A stretch of DNA of 64,000 nucleotides from positions 1 to 64,000 of the forward strand of contig CACXAT010000012.1 in the NCBI GenBank assembly GCA_902765725.1, given 5' to 3'. Position numbers and translations under genes: made by a program. Below the pieces are notes generated by a model, which saw nothing but the letters and a program-made list of their open reading frames with translations, was not told where the DNA came from and ran no database searches. Each line of letters starts with the position of its first letter. Positions within the stretch are counted from its first letter, which is position 1. Below are positions 27,001 through 34,800 of the stretch, in pieces. This stretch comes from an uncultured Lachnospiraceae bacterium. GTDB taxonomy: Bacteria > Bacillota > Clostridia > Lachnospirales > Lachnospiraceae.

Positions 27001-29394
27001 GACCTTAACTCCATTTCCTTTTGAATCTTTAAGCGTGAATTTTAATATATCTTTCCAATCAGGGTATTGCTCATTTAATGCAGCTAAAACTTTATCGTCT
27101 GCCTGGACATCCTTCTTGATTTCGAGATCCCCAACTTTTTCTTTGTAATCATTCTTAACAGTGATCTCGATAGTCTGTCCATCTGATTTGATTTCGTCAG
27201 ATTGTCCTTCAGAGCCATTTACCTCATAGGTTGTGGTCCGTGTAAATCCCGGAATCTCGCCTTGTGTTTCAACAGTCTCTGTGACTGTATAGATTGCTGG
27301 TTCAAGACCAGTCAATGTAAGTTCATTATTAGTAAACTCAGCATATTTATATGTTTTGTCATAGCCTTTATTGCTTGTGACATGGAATAATATATGTGTT
27401 TTGTTACCTGCCGAGATATCAGCAGCAGGATCTATATCGCCTGTGATTACTTTCTTGATTTTAAGATTGCCGACATCCTTTGCATAAATATTTGCAAAAC
27501 TGATACTCTTCGTATCACCTAGCTCTAGATCCACATCTTTCTTAACAGGGAATGATGTAGATGAATTTCCATCAACAGAAGTATTTACAGAGATGAAATG
27601 ATATCCGCTGATCGTCGGGACACTCTCCTCTGAAATAGTATGTTTAAATTCATCAGAAGTCGCCTGCAGATAGGGAATCTCAAACACACCATTACCATCA
27701 AGAATATTCTGATATGTAAATGAAATATCCTTTGGGGTATATACGATTTCCTTTGTAGAATCATTTCTGATAAAATCCGGCCACTTAGTCTTATCATCGC
27801 TCTCTGTTGCCTGCATAACATGCGCTGTGAAGGCAGTTGCATTCCTCAGTGAAGGATCAGCATCTACCAGTGCTCTAACCGCATCAGGCTCAAAAGTTTT
27901 TCCAACCTTCAATGTAGACGTATTATCAACAAAGAAAGTCATGTCATCACCAAACGGAATTGCATCACTATCCTTCAGCAAGGTTCCTGAAGCTGAAAAA
28001 GTCAGATGCATATTACTTGCTTCTGAAGCTTTTCTCAGATTTTCCACAGAAGCAGGATCTGAGGTATCACATTGGAACTTCAGCTCAACTCTTGGGGGAT
28101 TTGTATCAAATGATGGTGTAAGATTACATATGACAGGAAATGTTGTTCCCGTAGACGGGTCTTGAATATTCCACGTATATGTCTGTGTCGAAAGCCAGTT
28201 CCAGTTCATTCCAGACGGCAGGTTAAAATACATTGTCTGAAGATCAACTGTACCATCATCATTGAAGTCTGCAATATGAAACTGTTTTTCCGGAGTTTCC
28301 CTGAAATCCAAAGAAACACTAATCTTGTCGCCAGGCTTACCGAAATTCTCTGTTACATTTCCATCTGCATCTGTGATTGTAAAAGTACCTTTGTCAAATA
28401 CAGAAAGATCTTCATAAAATGTCGCACTAGACTCTCCGTCTGCGGCATACAGCATTCCGAGCATCGCATCGACATCACCGTCTACGACATAGATCGAAAA
28501 GGAGTCCGTCTTAACGGTTGCCTCCACATTTCCTGCCGCATCGATAGACGGGTTATGCGCATCGACCTTGGTTGCCTCACCATTGTCTTCGATATGGAAG
28601 GTTTCAATCTGAGATTTCTTTTTTGCCTCGACATCGACATTGGAGAAGGTGACCTCAACCTTCTTCGCAGGCTCGATCTCTTTGTTGCCTTCTTTCGGCA
28701 GGTAGAAGCTGATATCGTATGCAGCGACGTAATCCCTTACTCTTACGTCCTTGCTTGCGATAAGTTCAGAAGCCAGCTGCTGAGCATCACCGGCACTGTA
28801 TCCTTTTTCGCGCAGCAGTGCAGCAAGCACATCCCAGGGATTGATGACAGTGACCTGCATCTGTACGCCCTCAGGAAATGCATCTTCCGGAGCGTCGACT
28901 GTGATCACAGTTCCGTCTTCCATGGTCTGTGTCAGTACAACTGCCGGCATAAGGATCTCTGTCTCTGACTCACTCTCAGACTCGGACTCGCTCTGAGCTT
29001 CTGTCTGGGGGACAGTCTCCGTGGCAGGCTGAACTTCTGTAGCCGGAGTCTGCTCAGTGGCAGGTGCTTCGGTTACAGCCTCTGTACCAGGCGCAGCGGT
29101 TTCCGGTGCTGCCGTTTCAGGCGCAGCGGTTTCCGGTGCTGCCGTTTCAGGCGCAGCTGTTTCCGGCGCGGCTGTTTCAGGCGCAGCGGTCTCCGGTGCG
29201 GCTGTTTCAGGCGCACTCGTCTCCGGCGCTGACGTTTCAGGCGCAGCGGTCTCCGGGACCGGTTCAGCGTCTGACTGCTGTTCCAGAACTTCTTCGCCAT
29301 AAGCCATAGTAGCGTACGGCTGCACGTTACTAAAGCACATTACGGCTGCAAGAAGAACCGATAACGCTTTGTTTGCTAGCTGATGTTTCTTCAT
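15058..29394 (-). CDS. giant sortase-anchored surface protein with Cna-B/DUF5979-like and FctA/Spy0128-like repeats
   Basis: 4778 residues without interruption. Residues 1-33 form a Sec signal peptide ending near AYGEE. A PETAA/PETSA stalk (about 47-104) and an E/T/S-rich linker follow. Residues about 150-310 hold a domain opening VITVDAPEDAFPEGVQ, and 310-640 a globular adhesin-like part. About ten prealbumin-like repeats with a leading G-x-L-x-(I/V)-x-K segment cover 640-2045, and a spacer plus a Cna-B-like domain 2046-2495. About fourteen FctA-like repeats (starting KTLEGR or similar, each with a YTVxE-like segment) cover 2497-4632, then a SpaA-like domain. The end is IPKTG (about 4741), a membrane helix and RRRRR. 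The K...E pairs suggest isopeptide-crosslinked, protease-stable domains; this is inferred. Ligand unknown; no sortase in the window. The centre is visibly A/T-rich. Confidence 0.95.
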   Translation of the reverse strand: MKKHQLANKALSVLLAAVMCFSNVQPYATMAYGEEVLEQQSDAEPVPETAAPETSAPETSAPETAAPETAAPETAAPETAAPETAAPETAAPETAAPETAAPGTEAVTEAPATEQTPATEVQPATETVPQTEAQSESESESESETEILMPAVVLTQTMEDGTVITVDAPEDAFPEGVQMQVTVINPWDVLAALLREKGYSAGDAQQLASELIASKDVRVRDYVAAYDISFYLPKEGNKEIEPAKKVEVTFSNVDVEAKKKSQIETFHIEDNGEATKVDAHNPSIDAAGNVEATVKTDSFSIYVVDGDVDAMLGMLYAADGESSATFYEDLSVFDKGTFTITDADGNVTENFGKPGDKISVSLDFRETPEKQFHIADFNDDGTVDLQTMYFNLPSGMNWNWLSTQTYTWNIQDPSTGTTFPVICNLTPSFDTNPPRVELKFQCDTSDPASVENLRKASEASNMHLTFSASGTLLKDSDAIPFGDDMTFFVDNTSTLKVGKTFEPDAVRALVDADPSLRNATAFTAHVMQATESDDKTKWPDFIRNDSTKEIVYTPKDISFTYQNILDGNGVFEIPYLQATSDEFKHTISEESVPTISGYHFISVNTSVDGNSSTSFPVKKDVDLELGDTKSISFANIYAKDVGNLKIKKVITGDIDPAADISAGNKTHILFHVTSNKGYDKTYKYAEFTNNELTLTGLEPAIYTVTETVETQGEIPGFTRTTTYEVNGSEGQSDEIKSDGQTIEITVKNDYKEKVGDLEIKKDVQADDKVLAALNEQYPDWKDILKFTLKDSKGNGVKVVKASDAVYHAVKEVSEGGETKYVYTSKDGRTIEYDGDVVKDAVFKYSDMVGDKVTVLGLRCVTYQVLESGMKFTGFNRTSTATTDATKPGTYNSVANSVDPIVAKATVVDNATRYAGFTNLYKIAGKLKVTKSIAGERTYNNLTEDQRKAITFALYKKGENVDGVQQEDQLIDTKTLAQFNSSSKPSSYEWTGLEFGDYYVVETCPGIDDYEVVSSFKVGSGSSKEGKSTIDDPTTVGTASQSTAPVIAFTNTYTHHKGKLTVSKTLDVSKMNADDQDKPGNTTVFTIKNGNSTVVEIKYKDVVSAVGDGTTGSFTKSGHTITVTKNGDNSYSFTIDNLDIGENYSVLEQHADVDTYHRDTKVSVDGAESTIADKAENIEVMWEGKADEEGYIIHDVAFDNAYKPLGKISVTKTWGPILSQDYYDNVLLGKLIFDVYRVGTGEGGSDELIGSYTYAQLTAGISVAANEQYYVIEQNAGVEGYTHVPFVWITDETMTTPAQHKAAEEAGVGNVHSANADVNHEGHTVFHYRNSYETVGPGEGTVFYKSYAGEISQSDIDEYIAPNILLAIRQYTDKNKTQLVGVQYKLLKDCLGEQGIKLAKGHYYISELPEYWKNGSGDSVAYSPTKVDGWEHVAIANGDDLCYSWSVIVETIGVEPKTVESFDVSNAANNEIYLEITRDTVKGLSYTNRYDPYGALTVIKNFEGLTEAQINSIKNNVTFTIDHWGSPEGGTPGWYTYKSNLTIDDFTEKTGSGTSFSWKLVLEKIPLGNYRVTETIGKEVTSYTRTSYISVSSPNAGLNIHHIRAVGKTATGSDGTTATVISTDDEGIGNPTVVKGKPEDNPTVTFDNEYVGYKGHLKVIKNFTGAQIPPEKKNIVTFTVTRDKKQIKQFTYADFTDGAYTIDDLPVGTYTVTETNTEVPGYKCVSTVTIPGNTTPGTKASQTITSDGQTITFTFNNEYKAYGKLWITKAFVPTDVAGLDKAKNDVKFTVKKKDGTIARDINGKEITFTYKNILAEAQTVDGVAGLSFDVTPDEYVVTEQGQDFADSGFAFIHAYAGVTNPSTDPVEDPMVSVTVEQATQNDANKVIAAFKNEYAETGSLKITKQLIPSTYSEEQANAIQFTIFNVENADNPVQVTWNQVTKDNVTTNNYAVDGQGTKKSFTFAEMKGTPAAYEILDLPAGKYMVKEEVIGESADVYAPDNPFPGLTRTTTYVVNTGSAKTGTEAQVTVDHNGSTVAYTNKYENVTPMVADKGVGGPPTDYLTIDGVRYPYWTFTLTVSDLRADAEIVDTFDVSSNNKGSWFDLVTDANTLEQITGTEVSGDEYPFVQLVSGTKPKVTIDKSEDNKATFNITEVDHTKASKIIITYYFIAKDLEAIKGLHSNNSTTSSLEWTFTNQIAYKPTPTATEPVTDTVDYTYVCAPVQKQIDEEHNMIISDDSTGNTIIIDKATGQETTNVWFKLTLNPDGQSLGEDPTALLTAYDTLSPNLSVNLRDITCDVEGVKWDRCDCTTEPKHTLHFWDIPNATPVHITYRATIIEEGPITISNTVTMVGYQAVVSQHIVVTQTGSGEASLACLNLTKYGDNAAVAISGVEFEMWDDEADKRLYKFKTQENGYYNIWYGAGDGEHPSGVNITPDHRYHIHEIVPVGYTLPAGETGDYYFIVTEDMNLVGNVVTVDGKKYIYYMPGGELEIHNTPFSTTVDLGAKKTLVGRDLNEGDFTFRLTQDGNIPTTPTHEVSNDGDGKANFGTITYKTSDLTPITETVDGHTYITGYGPKEFTYHVKEVIPDDAVNPSGTRHGDDPDADGPWVYNGVTYDSEVKDVVVKVSLNADKTGLVTEVTGATKEKGGTIYFVGASNEYNAEGEKQFSGNKTLEGRNIKAGDFTFELDLQDANKTKIEVSNPAPSAANGYTVDFDFPLIKYVTDDGTNKTSAVRNNDGTYTVTIDPDLFNKNHYIQYTYKVTEKQGNQGGVTYNIGTKTYDITVRVTDNLDGTLTVKAFDSTDAEITDFKSLIKFENKYNAEGENKPEGKKSLKIEDQELPVEAGQFEFNVLYGNKEIGKVTNTAGTSQNPKGTINYPTIKAIVNPDADATGMSFEKSGDYLSTIVITCKNIEDFEKAGYTFKFNEVNGGETKEGILYGNEEYTVKATIAANPKDESNLIVSLDKATGLDFVNTTFGAEGEDTPSGTKKLNKDAPETAYDFTVSYKGTVLATVHNIISGQNQGNINYPKFKVVLDAKVSADSVVYDSVQNIVTITSNKLDNLRAGYDFVIAEVNGGKKINGVDYDDETYTLNVKADLNAKDATKLDVTLSDNSEALNFVNTTYGAEGQDTPAGFKSVPKSVTLKDGAFTFLIYNGEIEPEEDPIGKVTNNADGTIKYPVIKFVLDKTVTATTVTADSEEETGTITIKANNLEDLGNTYTFTIVEENGGEEIDGFVYADKKYVLTASAAEDPADQEKLIVTLSDNAKSLNFVNTTYRAVGEDTPEGTKSVPDGVTMRTFTFLISYNKKQIGKVTNSADGKINYPTIKFVLDKTAGDTAEVTVDDADNTKLITVTANNLAALGETFTFDITEENGGEKIDGILYYEGTVTLEASATENSSNNKKLDVKLSDNAKKLDFVNTDYKAEGEDTPKGKKTLKGKLLKAGEFIFEIKYGTTTLGTFSHEQDGTINYPTIKFVLDPAGTEGVVVTKKSGTYVTEITVTGRSLAKLAKEYSFEVSEQNTGESGISYYDPHHLSFTATAAENPDVPTELKVTLSDAANLDFLNKATSGGGSDRPHGTKELLGRNLKDEEFTFVLKSGNDVLGSFRNKRTGEILYPEFKYVVDPDREASRTTGYDTDGNLAVVTVTVKEATDLKAATYTVSERKGNADGITYDETTVQKITVTPTVDPNDDAKINVKAVAEEGKKFVNYYRAEGEKSISGTKALKNRLPKDGEFQFEIYEVTVKDDVETRTLIGTVQNTGTTINYPTFKYVVDPEATATSTVMSQDGKTIVVTVKNVEDLANGFKYSINEVDGKLSYIGYSTKIWDLDVTVEPSGTNAAILNVSISKTADLDFINDYSAEGSMVLEAKKTLVGRLLNTDDFEYELKDSTGKVLQRKKNAADTSIVFDKITYTLADMEKDENGYVIDTELTYTVKEVVPEGGKKDGVLYDDNEYKITVTLHDMEDGNINVTVGEDLENVVKAINAKYTFRNAFENYYDAVGEDTISGTKVLRGRTIKEDEFSFEIKDSDGNVLATVKNRADGSIKYPTFKFAVKPNDDEGYTYNKADNVIIYSVKNLEKMVNAEGIDIVDGVRHVTYSPKEYTFTVTEVPEDENGVTYNENQDSYTLTAKVGVNAEDAGILDVTIAPTTKIDFTNTYRAKGSSGNEVGNKKLKGRRIVEKEFVFEIKDSEGTVLGTVTNDAFGKITYPIFTYIVDPDLEEGTSVKKDDDGNLSEVIVTYNKVESLPTGNVTYTVVEVIGDKGGVTYDNEFNDTVNVTVKVAGKPEETDKKYEKLDVNAKRATDPDAAFKNYYDAEGENTVSGTKTLRGRKIKEGEYKFTISDDEGEVIATVSNKADGTINYPTFKYVVDHAAAEDTVVFDDKSNTIIKTVDELEEMLTPVGEPGTDIPVSWDPMKYTYTVAEVIPDDAVDANGTRYADRKEDDKGPYTLSGVTYNTEANKYDLTVTVSLNEKDQGILDVAIEPNEKLDFVNLYKAKGEATVSGKKILECADIANYEGAFQFTITDSDGNVITTVKNDIQGVIQYPTFRYIVDPDLTAGAVYDADTNVYTVTVNAYEDLKAVYTYKVDEVQLEDETMAYNVYEDSYELKVTVKANEKDAAILDVTIPDSDDLSFTNRQYYFAGVAKIDAATKKDLKGAVLQLVASNGKVVEEWTTDGSTHLINLLSIEPGTYSFREKSAPKGYKLAETITFTVDKEGNVSSKTKFKVDKENNSIFTMKDERETPRIPKTGDTSNVFEWMLTMILALAAAIVLVIARRRRRAVR
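29085..29260 (-). repeat. in-frame PETAA/PETSA tandem repeat in the giant surface protein
   Basis: A run of 5-residue units (15 bases each, often alternating as 30-base pairs with a different Ala and Glu codon use) encodes about eleven to twelve PETAA or PETSA units at protein residues about 45-103. The proline-rich, charged sequence would form an extended stalk just behind the signal peptide. Copy number may vary between strains. Confidence 0.9.
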
Positions 29395-29455
29395 TTAGAT
29401 CACCTCGAAATAAAAAATTTAAACTAGTAAGGGGTTTTGGTGCATACTACTTTAA

Positions 29456-29484
29456 TTTTTATTTACTTTCCATAATTATGTCAA
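29456..29484 (-). promoter_or_regulatory. possible promoter of the giant surface protein gene
   Basis: A perfect TTGACA on the minus strand (29479-29484) followed at 17 bases by the weak -10 TAAAAA (29456-29461), in an A/T-rich leader. A GAGGTG ribosome site (29402-29407) precedes the ATG at 29394. The -10 is poor, so the call is uncertain. Confidence 0.35.
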
Positions 29485-29514
29485 TTGCCTGAAGTGAAGA
29501 ATTAGTCATATAAG

Positions 29515-29549
29515 TAAAAAAATCCGGCTTTCTTGGCAGAAAGCCGGAT
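29515..29549 (-). terminator. Rho-independent terminator of the threonine dehydratase gene
   Basis: ATCCGGCTTTCT and AGAAAGCCGGAT form a perfect 12-bp stem with loop TGGC. The minus strand continues with a T-run. It closes the plsX-acpP-rnc-smc-ftsY-ilvA transcription unit. Confidence 0.93.
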
Positions 29550-29605
29550 CAATGTGTGTATTGTATGTTCCTGGATATACCAAATTGGTATAGGCGCTTT
29601 ACACA

Positions 29606-30826
29606 TTACAGTATCGCATTTTCGATCGATGTCACGTACCCTGCATCCTGTACGGCCCGCATGATCTTCTCCTTGTGTTCTGTGCCGAATGCTTCCAGGG
29701 TGATCGTCAGCTTCACGGCCGCGTTGCGGTTGGTACTTACGAACTGGTTGTGATCCAGGCGGATGACATTGCCCTGGTTCTCCGCGATCAGCGAAGCCAC
29801 GCGCACCAGCTCGCCCGGCTTGTCCGGAAGCATCACGGAGAAGGTAAAGATACGGTCTCTCTGGATCAGTCCATGTTGTACGACGGAGGACATGGTAATC
29901 ACGTCCATATTGCCGCCCGAGAGCACGGATACGACCCTTTTCCCTCTGCACTTCAGGTGTTTGAGGGCAGCTACTGTAAGAAGGCCCGAGTTTTCAACGA
30001 TCATCTTGTGGTTCTCGACCATGTCCAGGAAGGCTACGATCAGTTCATCGTCTTCCACTGTGATGATCTCATCCACGTTCTTCATTAAATAAGGAAAGAC
30101 CTGGTCTCCCGGCGTCTTGACAGCAGTGCCGTCCGCGATCGTGCTGACAGTGGGAAGCGTGACTACCTTCCCCTGTTCCATGGAGGCCTTCAGGCAGGCG
30201 GCTCCGGCAGGTTCTACGGCGATCACCTTGATGTTCGGATTCAGTAGCTTGGCGAGCGTGGATACGCCGGTGGCAAGGCCGCCTCCGCCCACGGGAACCA
30301 GTACGTATTCCACCAGAGGCAGGTCCTTGAAGATCTCCATCATGATCGTACCCTGTCCGGTGGCAACCGTCGGATCGTCAAAGGGATGTACAAAGGTAAG
30401 TCCCTGCTCTCTGGCCATCTCCAGGGCGAACTGGCAGGACTCATCATACACATCGCCTTTCAGGATCACCTCCGCGCCATAGCCTCTGGTACGGTTGACC
30501 TTGATCAGCGGCGTAGTGGTCGGCATGACGATGGTCGCCTTGCAGCCGTATTTCTTGGCAGCATAGGCCACACCCTGCGCATGGTTCCCTGCAGATGCAG
30601 TAATCAGGCCCCTGGACCGTTCTTCCTTGCTCATGGTGCTGATCTTGTAGTAGGCGCCACGGATCTTGTAAGCCCCTGTAACCTGCATGTTCTCCGGCTT
30701 CAGATACACCTTGTTGCCGGATATGCTGCTGAAGTAGTCACTGTAGATCAGGGATGTGTCATTGGTTACCTTTCTCACGATCTCGGAAGCCTGTTCGAAG
30801 GTTTCCAGTGTAAGCATCTTCTTCAT
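29606..30826 (-). CDS. ilvA: threonine ammonia-lyase (threonine dehydratase) with C-terminal ACT domain
   Basis: 406 residues. A PLP enzyme converting L-threonine to 2-oxobutanoate and ammonia. The Schiff-base lysine lies in MQVTGAYKIRGAY, with SAGNHAQGVAYAA and the phosphate-binding loop PVGGGGLATG. The C-terminal about 75 residues form an ACT domain (FSVMLPDKPGELVRVASLIAENQGNV), giving the short one-ACT architecture shared by catabolic and biosynthetic enzymes, so ilvA versus tdcB is not settled. It follows ftsY by 40 bases, outside any isoleucine cluster, and ends at a strong terminator. Confidence 0.92.
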   Translation of the reverse strand: MKKMLTLETFEQASEIVRKVTNDTSLIYSDYFSSISGNKVYLKPENMQVTGAYKIRGAYYKISTMSKEERSRGLITASAGNHAQGVAYAAKKYGCKATIVMPTTTPLIKVNRTRGYGAEVILKGDVYDESCQFALEMAREQGLTFVHPFDDPTVATGQGTIMMEIFKDLPLVEYVLVPVGGGGLATGVSTLAKLLNPNIKVIAVEPAGAACLKASMEQGKVVTLPTVSTIADGTAVKTPGDQVFPYLMKNVDEIITVEDDELIVAFLDMVENHKMIVENSGLLTVAALKHLKCRGKRVVSVLSGGNMDVITMSSVVQHGLIQRDRIFTFSVMLPDKPGELVRVASLIAENQGNVIRLDHNQFVSTNRNAAVKLTITLEAFGTEHKEKIMRAVQDAGYVTSIENAIL

Positions 30827-30866
30827 TGCCGCCGCGCCTCCATATGCGCATGATACGTACTATTGT

Positions 30867-31805
30867 TTAATCTTCCTTCTGTATGTCAAACAGCGCATTG
30901 ACAAAAGCGTCTGCGTCGAACTTCTGCAGGTCGTCGATATGCTCTCCGACACCGATGTATTTCACCGGGATGCCCAGCTCCGAATGGATTGCCACAGCGA
31001 TGCCGCCCTTGGCCGTTCCGTCCAGCTTGGTGAGGATAATGCCGCTCACCGGCGTGACAGCCTGGAATTCTCTGGCCTGGGCAAGTGCGTTCTGTCCGGT
31101 GGTGCCGTCCAGTACGACCAGAGTCTCGCGGTATGCTTCCGGATACTCCCGGTCGATGATGCGGTTGATCTTGCCCAGCTCATTCATGAGGTTCTTCTTA
31201 TTGTGAAGTCTCCCGGCAGTATCCACGATCAGGATATCCGCATCCTTCGCCTTTGCTGAAGCGATGGCGTCATAGACCACAGAGCCCGGATCCGAGCCCT
31301 CCTGCCCGGACACGATGGCGACTCCCGCGCGGTTCGCCCACTCGGTGAGCTGCTCGCCGGCAGCTGCCCGGAAGGTATCTGCCGCGGCCAGGATCACCTT
31401 CTTCCCGCTCTCCTGCAGACGTCCCGCCAGCTTGCCGATGCTGGTCGTCTTACCGACGCCGTTGACACCCACTACCAGGACCACGCTCTTCTGATTCTCG
31501 AACGCATAATCCGCATCACACACATTCATCTGTGCCTTGATGGATTCCATCAGAAGATCCCTGCACTCCCGGGGATCCTTGATGTGCTGCTCTTTCACCT
31601 TCTCCTTGAGATCATCGATGATACTGGTGGTCGCCTTGATCCCGATGTCTCCCATCACCAGAGTCTCTTCTATCTCGTCATAGAAGTCATCATCGATGGA
31701 TGAAAACCCGGTAAAGATCGAATCAAATCCGGATACGATGCTGTTTCTTGTCTTCGACAGGCCGTCCACCAGACGCCGGAAGAATCCTTTTTTCTCTTCT
31801 GCCAT
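30867..31805 (-). CDS. ftsY: signal recognition particle receptor FtsY
   Basis: 312 residues, a short FtsY without the long acidic N-terminal domain. The SRP GTPase signatures are VGVNGVGKTTSIGKLAGR, DTAGRLHNKKNLMNEL and LTKLDGTAKGG. It docks SRP-bound ribosomes at the membrane together with Ffh from the 13-14 kb operon. Just downstream of smc, as in many Firmicutes. Confidence 0.97.
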   Translation of the reverse strand: MAEEKKGFFRRLVDGLSKTRNSIVSGFDSIFTGFSSIDDDFYDEIEETLVMGDIGIKATTSIIDDLKEKVKEQHIKDPRECRDLLMESIKAQMNVCDADYAFENQKSVVLVVGVNGVGKTTSIGKLAGRLQESGKKVILAAADTFRAAAGEQLTEWANRAGVAIVSGQEGSDPGSVVYDAIASAKAKDADILIVDTAGRLHNKKNLMNELGKINRIIDREYPEAYRETLVVLDGTTGQNALAQAREFQAVTPVSGIILTKLDGTAKGGIAVAIHSELGIPVKYIGVGEHIDDLQKFDADAFVNALFDIQKED

Positions 31806-31821
31806 GGTTTGCTGATTCCTT

Positions 31822-34800
31822 TCAGGTTAGTGAGCTTTCCACAAGGTCCACCGATACCAGGGCGGATACGCCCTTCTCCTGCATGGTGATGCCGTACAGG
31901 CGGTCGCAGGCGGACATGGAGCCTCTGCGGTGTGTAATGATGATAAACTGTGTATGCTTCGTAAGCTTGTGCAGATACTTGGCAAACCGGTCTACGTTGG
32001 CCTCATCCAGCGCTGACTCGATCTCGTCGAGCAGGCAGAAGGGCGAGGGCTTCAGGTTCTGGATCGCGAAGAGCAGCGCGATGGCTGTCAGGCTCTTCTC
32101 GCCTCCGGACAGCTGCAGCATGTTCTGGAGCTTCTTGCCCGGGGGCTGCGCGATCACGCGGATACCGGCATCCAGGATATCCTCATCCTCTACCAGCTCC
32201 AGTGTGCCTTTGCCGCCTCCGAACAGCTCTCGGAAGGTCTGGTCGAATTCCGTGCGGATGCGCTCAAACTGCTCTCTGAACTGGGTCCGCATCCCCTCGT
32301 CAAGCTGGTTGATGATCTTCTGCAGGTCCTCCGCCGACTTGACCAGGTCTTCATGCTGCGTGGTCAGGAACTCATGGCGCTCCGACAGCTCCTTGTACTC
32401 CTCTATGGCATTGACATTTACATTGCCCAGAGCCTTGATCTCCCGCTTGAGGATCGACAGCCTCTTCTGAATGGCCGTCCTGGAACCCAGGTCGTCTCTT
32501 CGAAGCTCTCTGCACTGGACCGGTGTCAGCTCATATTCCTCCCAGAGGTACTCCGTGCTCTTCTCACGGCTCTCCTCCAGTTTTTTCAGCTGTTCCTCCA
32601 GACGGAAGATCTCCCGGTCAAGCTGCATGACCTGTTCATTCAGCTCTTCCCGGAATTCGAAAAATGACTTCTGCTGTGCTGTTTTCTCCTCTTTCTGAAG
32701 ATTCAGCTCCTCCAGCTTCGCTGTCAGTTCTTCCTCTGTCTTCTTCGTACCGCTGATCTGTGAGGTCAGGTACGCGATCTCTTCACGCTTCTTCTGTCTC
32801 GCCTCTTCATTGCCAAGAAGCCTTGCCTCTATGCCCTCTGATTCCTCACTGCGGCTGCGGATCTCCTCCTCAAGGCGCCTTAAGTTCTGGGCGATAAAGT
32901 TCTGCTCCTGGCCAAATCCCGCGATCTTGACGCGTTCTCTGGACAGTTCCTCATCAGTCTGAGACTGTCTGGCCGTCAGTTCTTCAAGCTGCTTCTGAAG
33001 CTCTGCGATCCTGAGGTTTGTCTCCTTCTCGAAGGCATCGCTCTTCTCCAGGGATTCTCCGCTCAGTTCCTGTTCGCTGAGAAGCTTTTTCTTCTCTTCC
33101 GCGATCTGGGCACGCTCCTGCTCGATCTTCTCCTGGGCGGTACGGGTCTCCATGATCCGCCCCTGAAGGTCTGTCATCCTCTGATCCAAAGAACTCAGGT
33201 CGAACCGGTTCTTCTGCAGAAGTCCGGATACAGCCGCGATCTCATCGCGGAGCCGGTTCCTCCTGGTATGGTTATCCTCGACCTCCTGCGACAGCGTATC
33301 GATCTGCTGCCTGAGTCTGGAGAGCTTTTTGGTCTCCTCATCGATCTCACGGCGTCTTCCCAGCAGGTTGCTGTTATTCTTAAATGCACCGCCGGTCATG
33401 GATCCGCCAGGGCTCAGGAGTTCTCCGTCCAGTGTTACCAGACGCAGGGAATAATGGTACTGCCTGGCGATCCGGATCGCGTGATCGATGCTCTCCACGA
33501 CCACGGTCCTGCCCAGCAGGTTCTTTGCGAGATCCGCATAATGCGCATCGCACTCAACTATCTCCGAAGCCAGGCCGATCACGCCGCTCTCATTGAGAAC
33601 GCTTTTCTCCCGAAGCTCCCGGCTGTTCTTCATAGCCGTCAGCGGCAGGAATGTAGCCCGGCCGAACCGATTCTCCTTGAGGAAGGCGATCATCCTCTTG
33701 GCTGTCTGCTCATCGGAGGTGACGATATTCTGTATGCTTCCGCCAAGAGCTGTCTCTACGGCCAGCTCATACCGCTTCGAGGTCCGGATCAGATCCGCGA
33801 CCACCCCCAGGATCCCGGGAACGCGGTCCTTCTGTTCCATGACCCTCTTGATGGAGACTCCGTACCCCTCATAGCGCTCGGTCATGGAGCGCAGTGTGTC
33901 CAGTCTGGAGGATTCTCTCTGATAGTCCTCCCGGATCTTTGCGAGCTTGTCACTGCCCTCCAGAAACTGTCTGTGGACATTCTCCAGCTCACTGTTCAGG
34001 CGCTCTGAGCGCTCCTGGAGCGTCTCAGTCTCCTTCCTGGCATCCTGGACCTGCCCCTCCAGGTCATCCTTGCTGCGGCTCTGATCCTTCTCGTCGCTTC
34101 TGAGGGTCAGCTCACGGCTGCTGAGTTCAGATTCCCGCAGCGCGATCTGCTCCATCATGGTGGAGGCTCTCTGGCGCCCTGTCTGGATATCTGTACGCTC
34201 ATTCAGGATCTGTATGATCTGTTCTTTATTCTTATCAATCTCTGACGTGACTTCTGCAATCTGCCCTGCCAGGGCCGTTGAAGCCTCCTGCGCCTCCTGA
34301 ATATGCGCATTACACGCATTAGTCTCTGCGTCGAGATCTGCTTTTCTCTTTCCGGACGACTCCAGCTGGGTCTTTCGCTGGGTGATCTCGCTCTTCAATC
34401 TGGATGAGCGGACTCTCAGCTCCTCGTCATTGCGGTCCAGCGTCTGGATCTGTTCATTGGCAAGGTCGATCCTGCCCGCGTGATTCTGCCTCTCCAGCTT
34501 CGCCTGGGACAGTCCCTCGTTGGCCTGGCGGATCGAGTCCTCGGCCTGCCGGATCTCCTCGGAGGTCTGCTCGTACTGGTCCTTGGCCTTGGACAGCTTC
34601 TGAGCGGTCTCCTGCTGCTGATTTCTGGCCGTCTCCAGACGTTCATTCGCCGCCTGCAGGTTCTGCTCATACTGGTCGTTGTCGATCAGGTACAGATTGA
34701 CATCGCAGGTCTTCAGCTCGTCCCTCTTGGCCAGATAGATCTTCGCCGTCTCAGACTGCTGCTTCAGAGGCCCCACCTGCCGGTTCAGCTCGGACAGGAT

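Noticed and set aside
15058..29394. Possible frameshift or split of the giant gene
   Set aside because: The frame is open over all 4778 codons and domain boundaries join smoothly; no stop or frame change was seen.
29395..29605. Leader RNA or T-box for the giant gene or threonine dehydratase
   Set aside because: The only strong structure is the terminator of the preceding gene; the dehydratase gene has a 40-base gap after ftsY with no leader.
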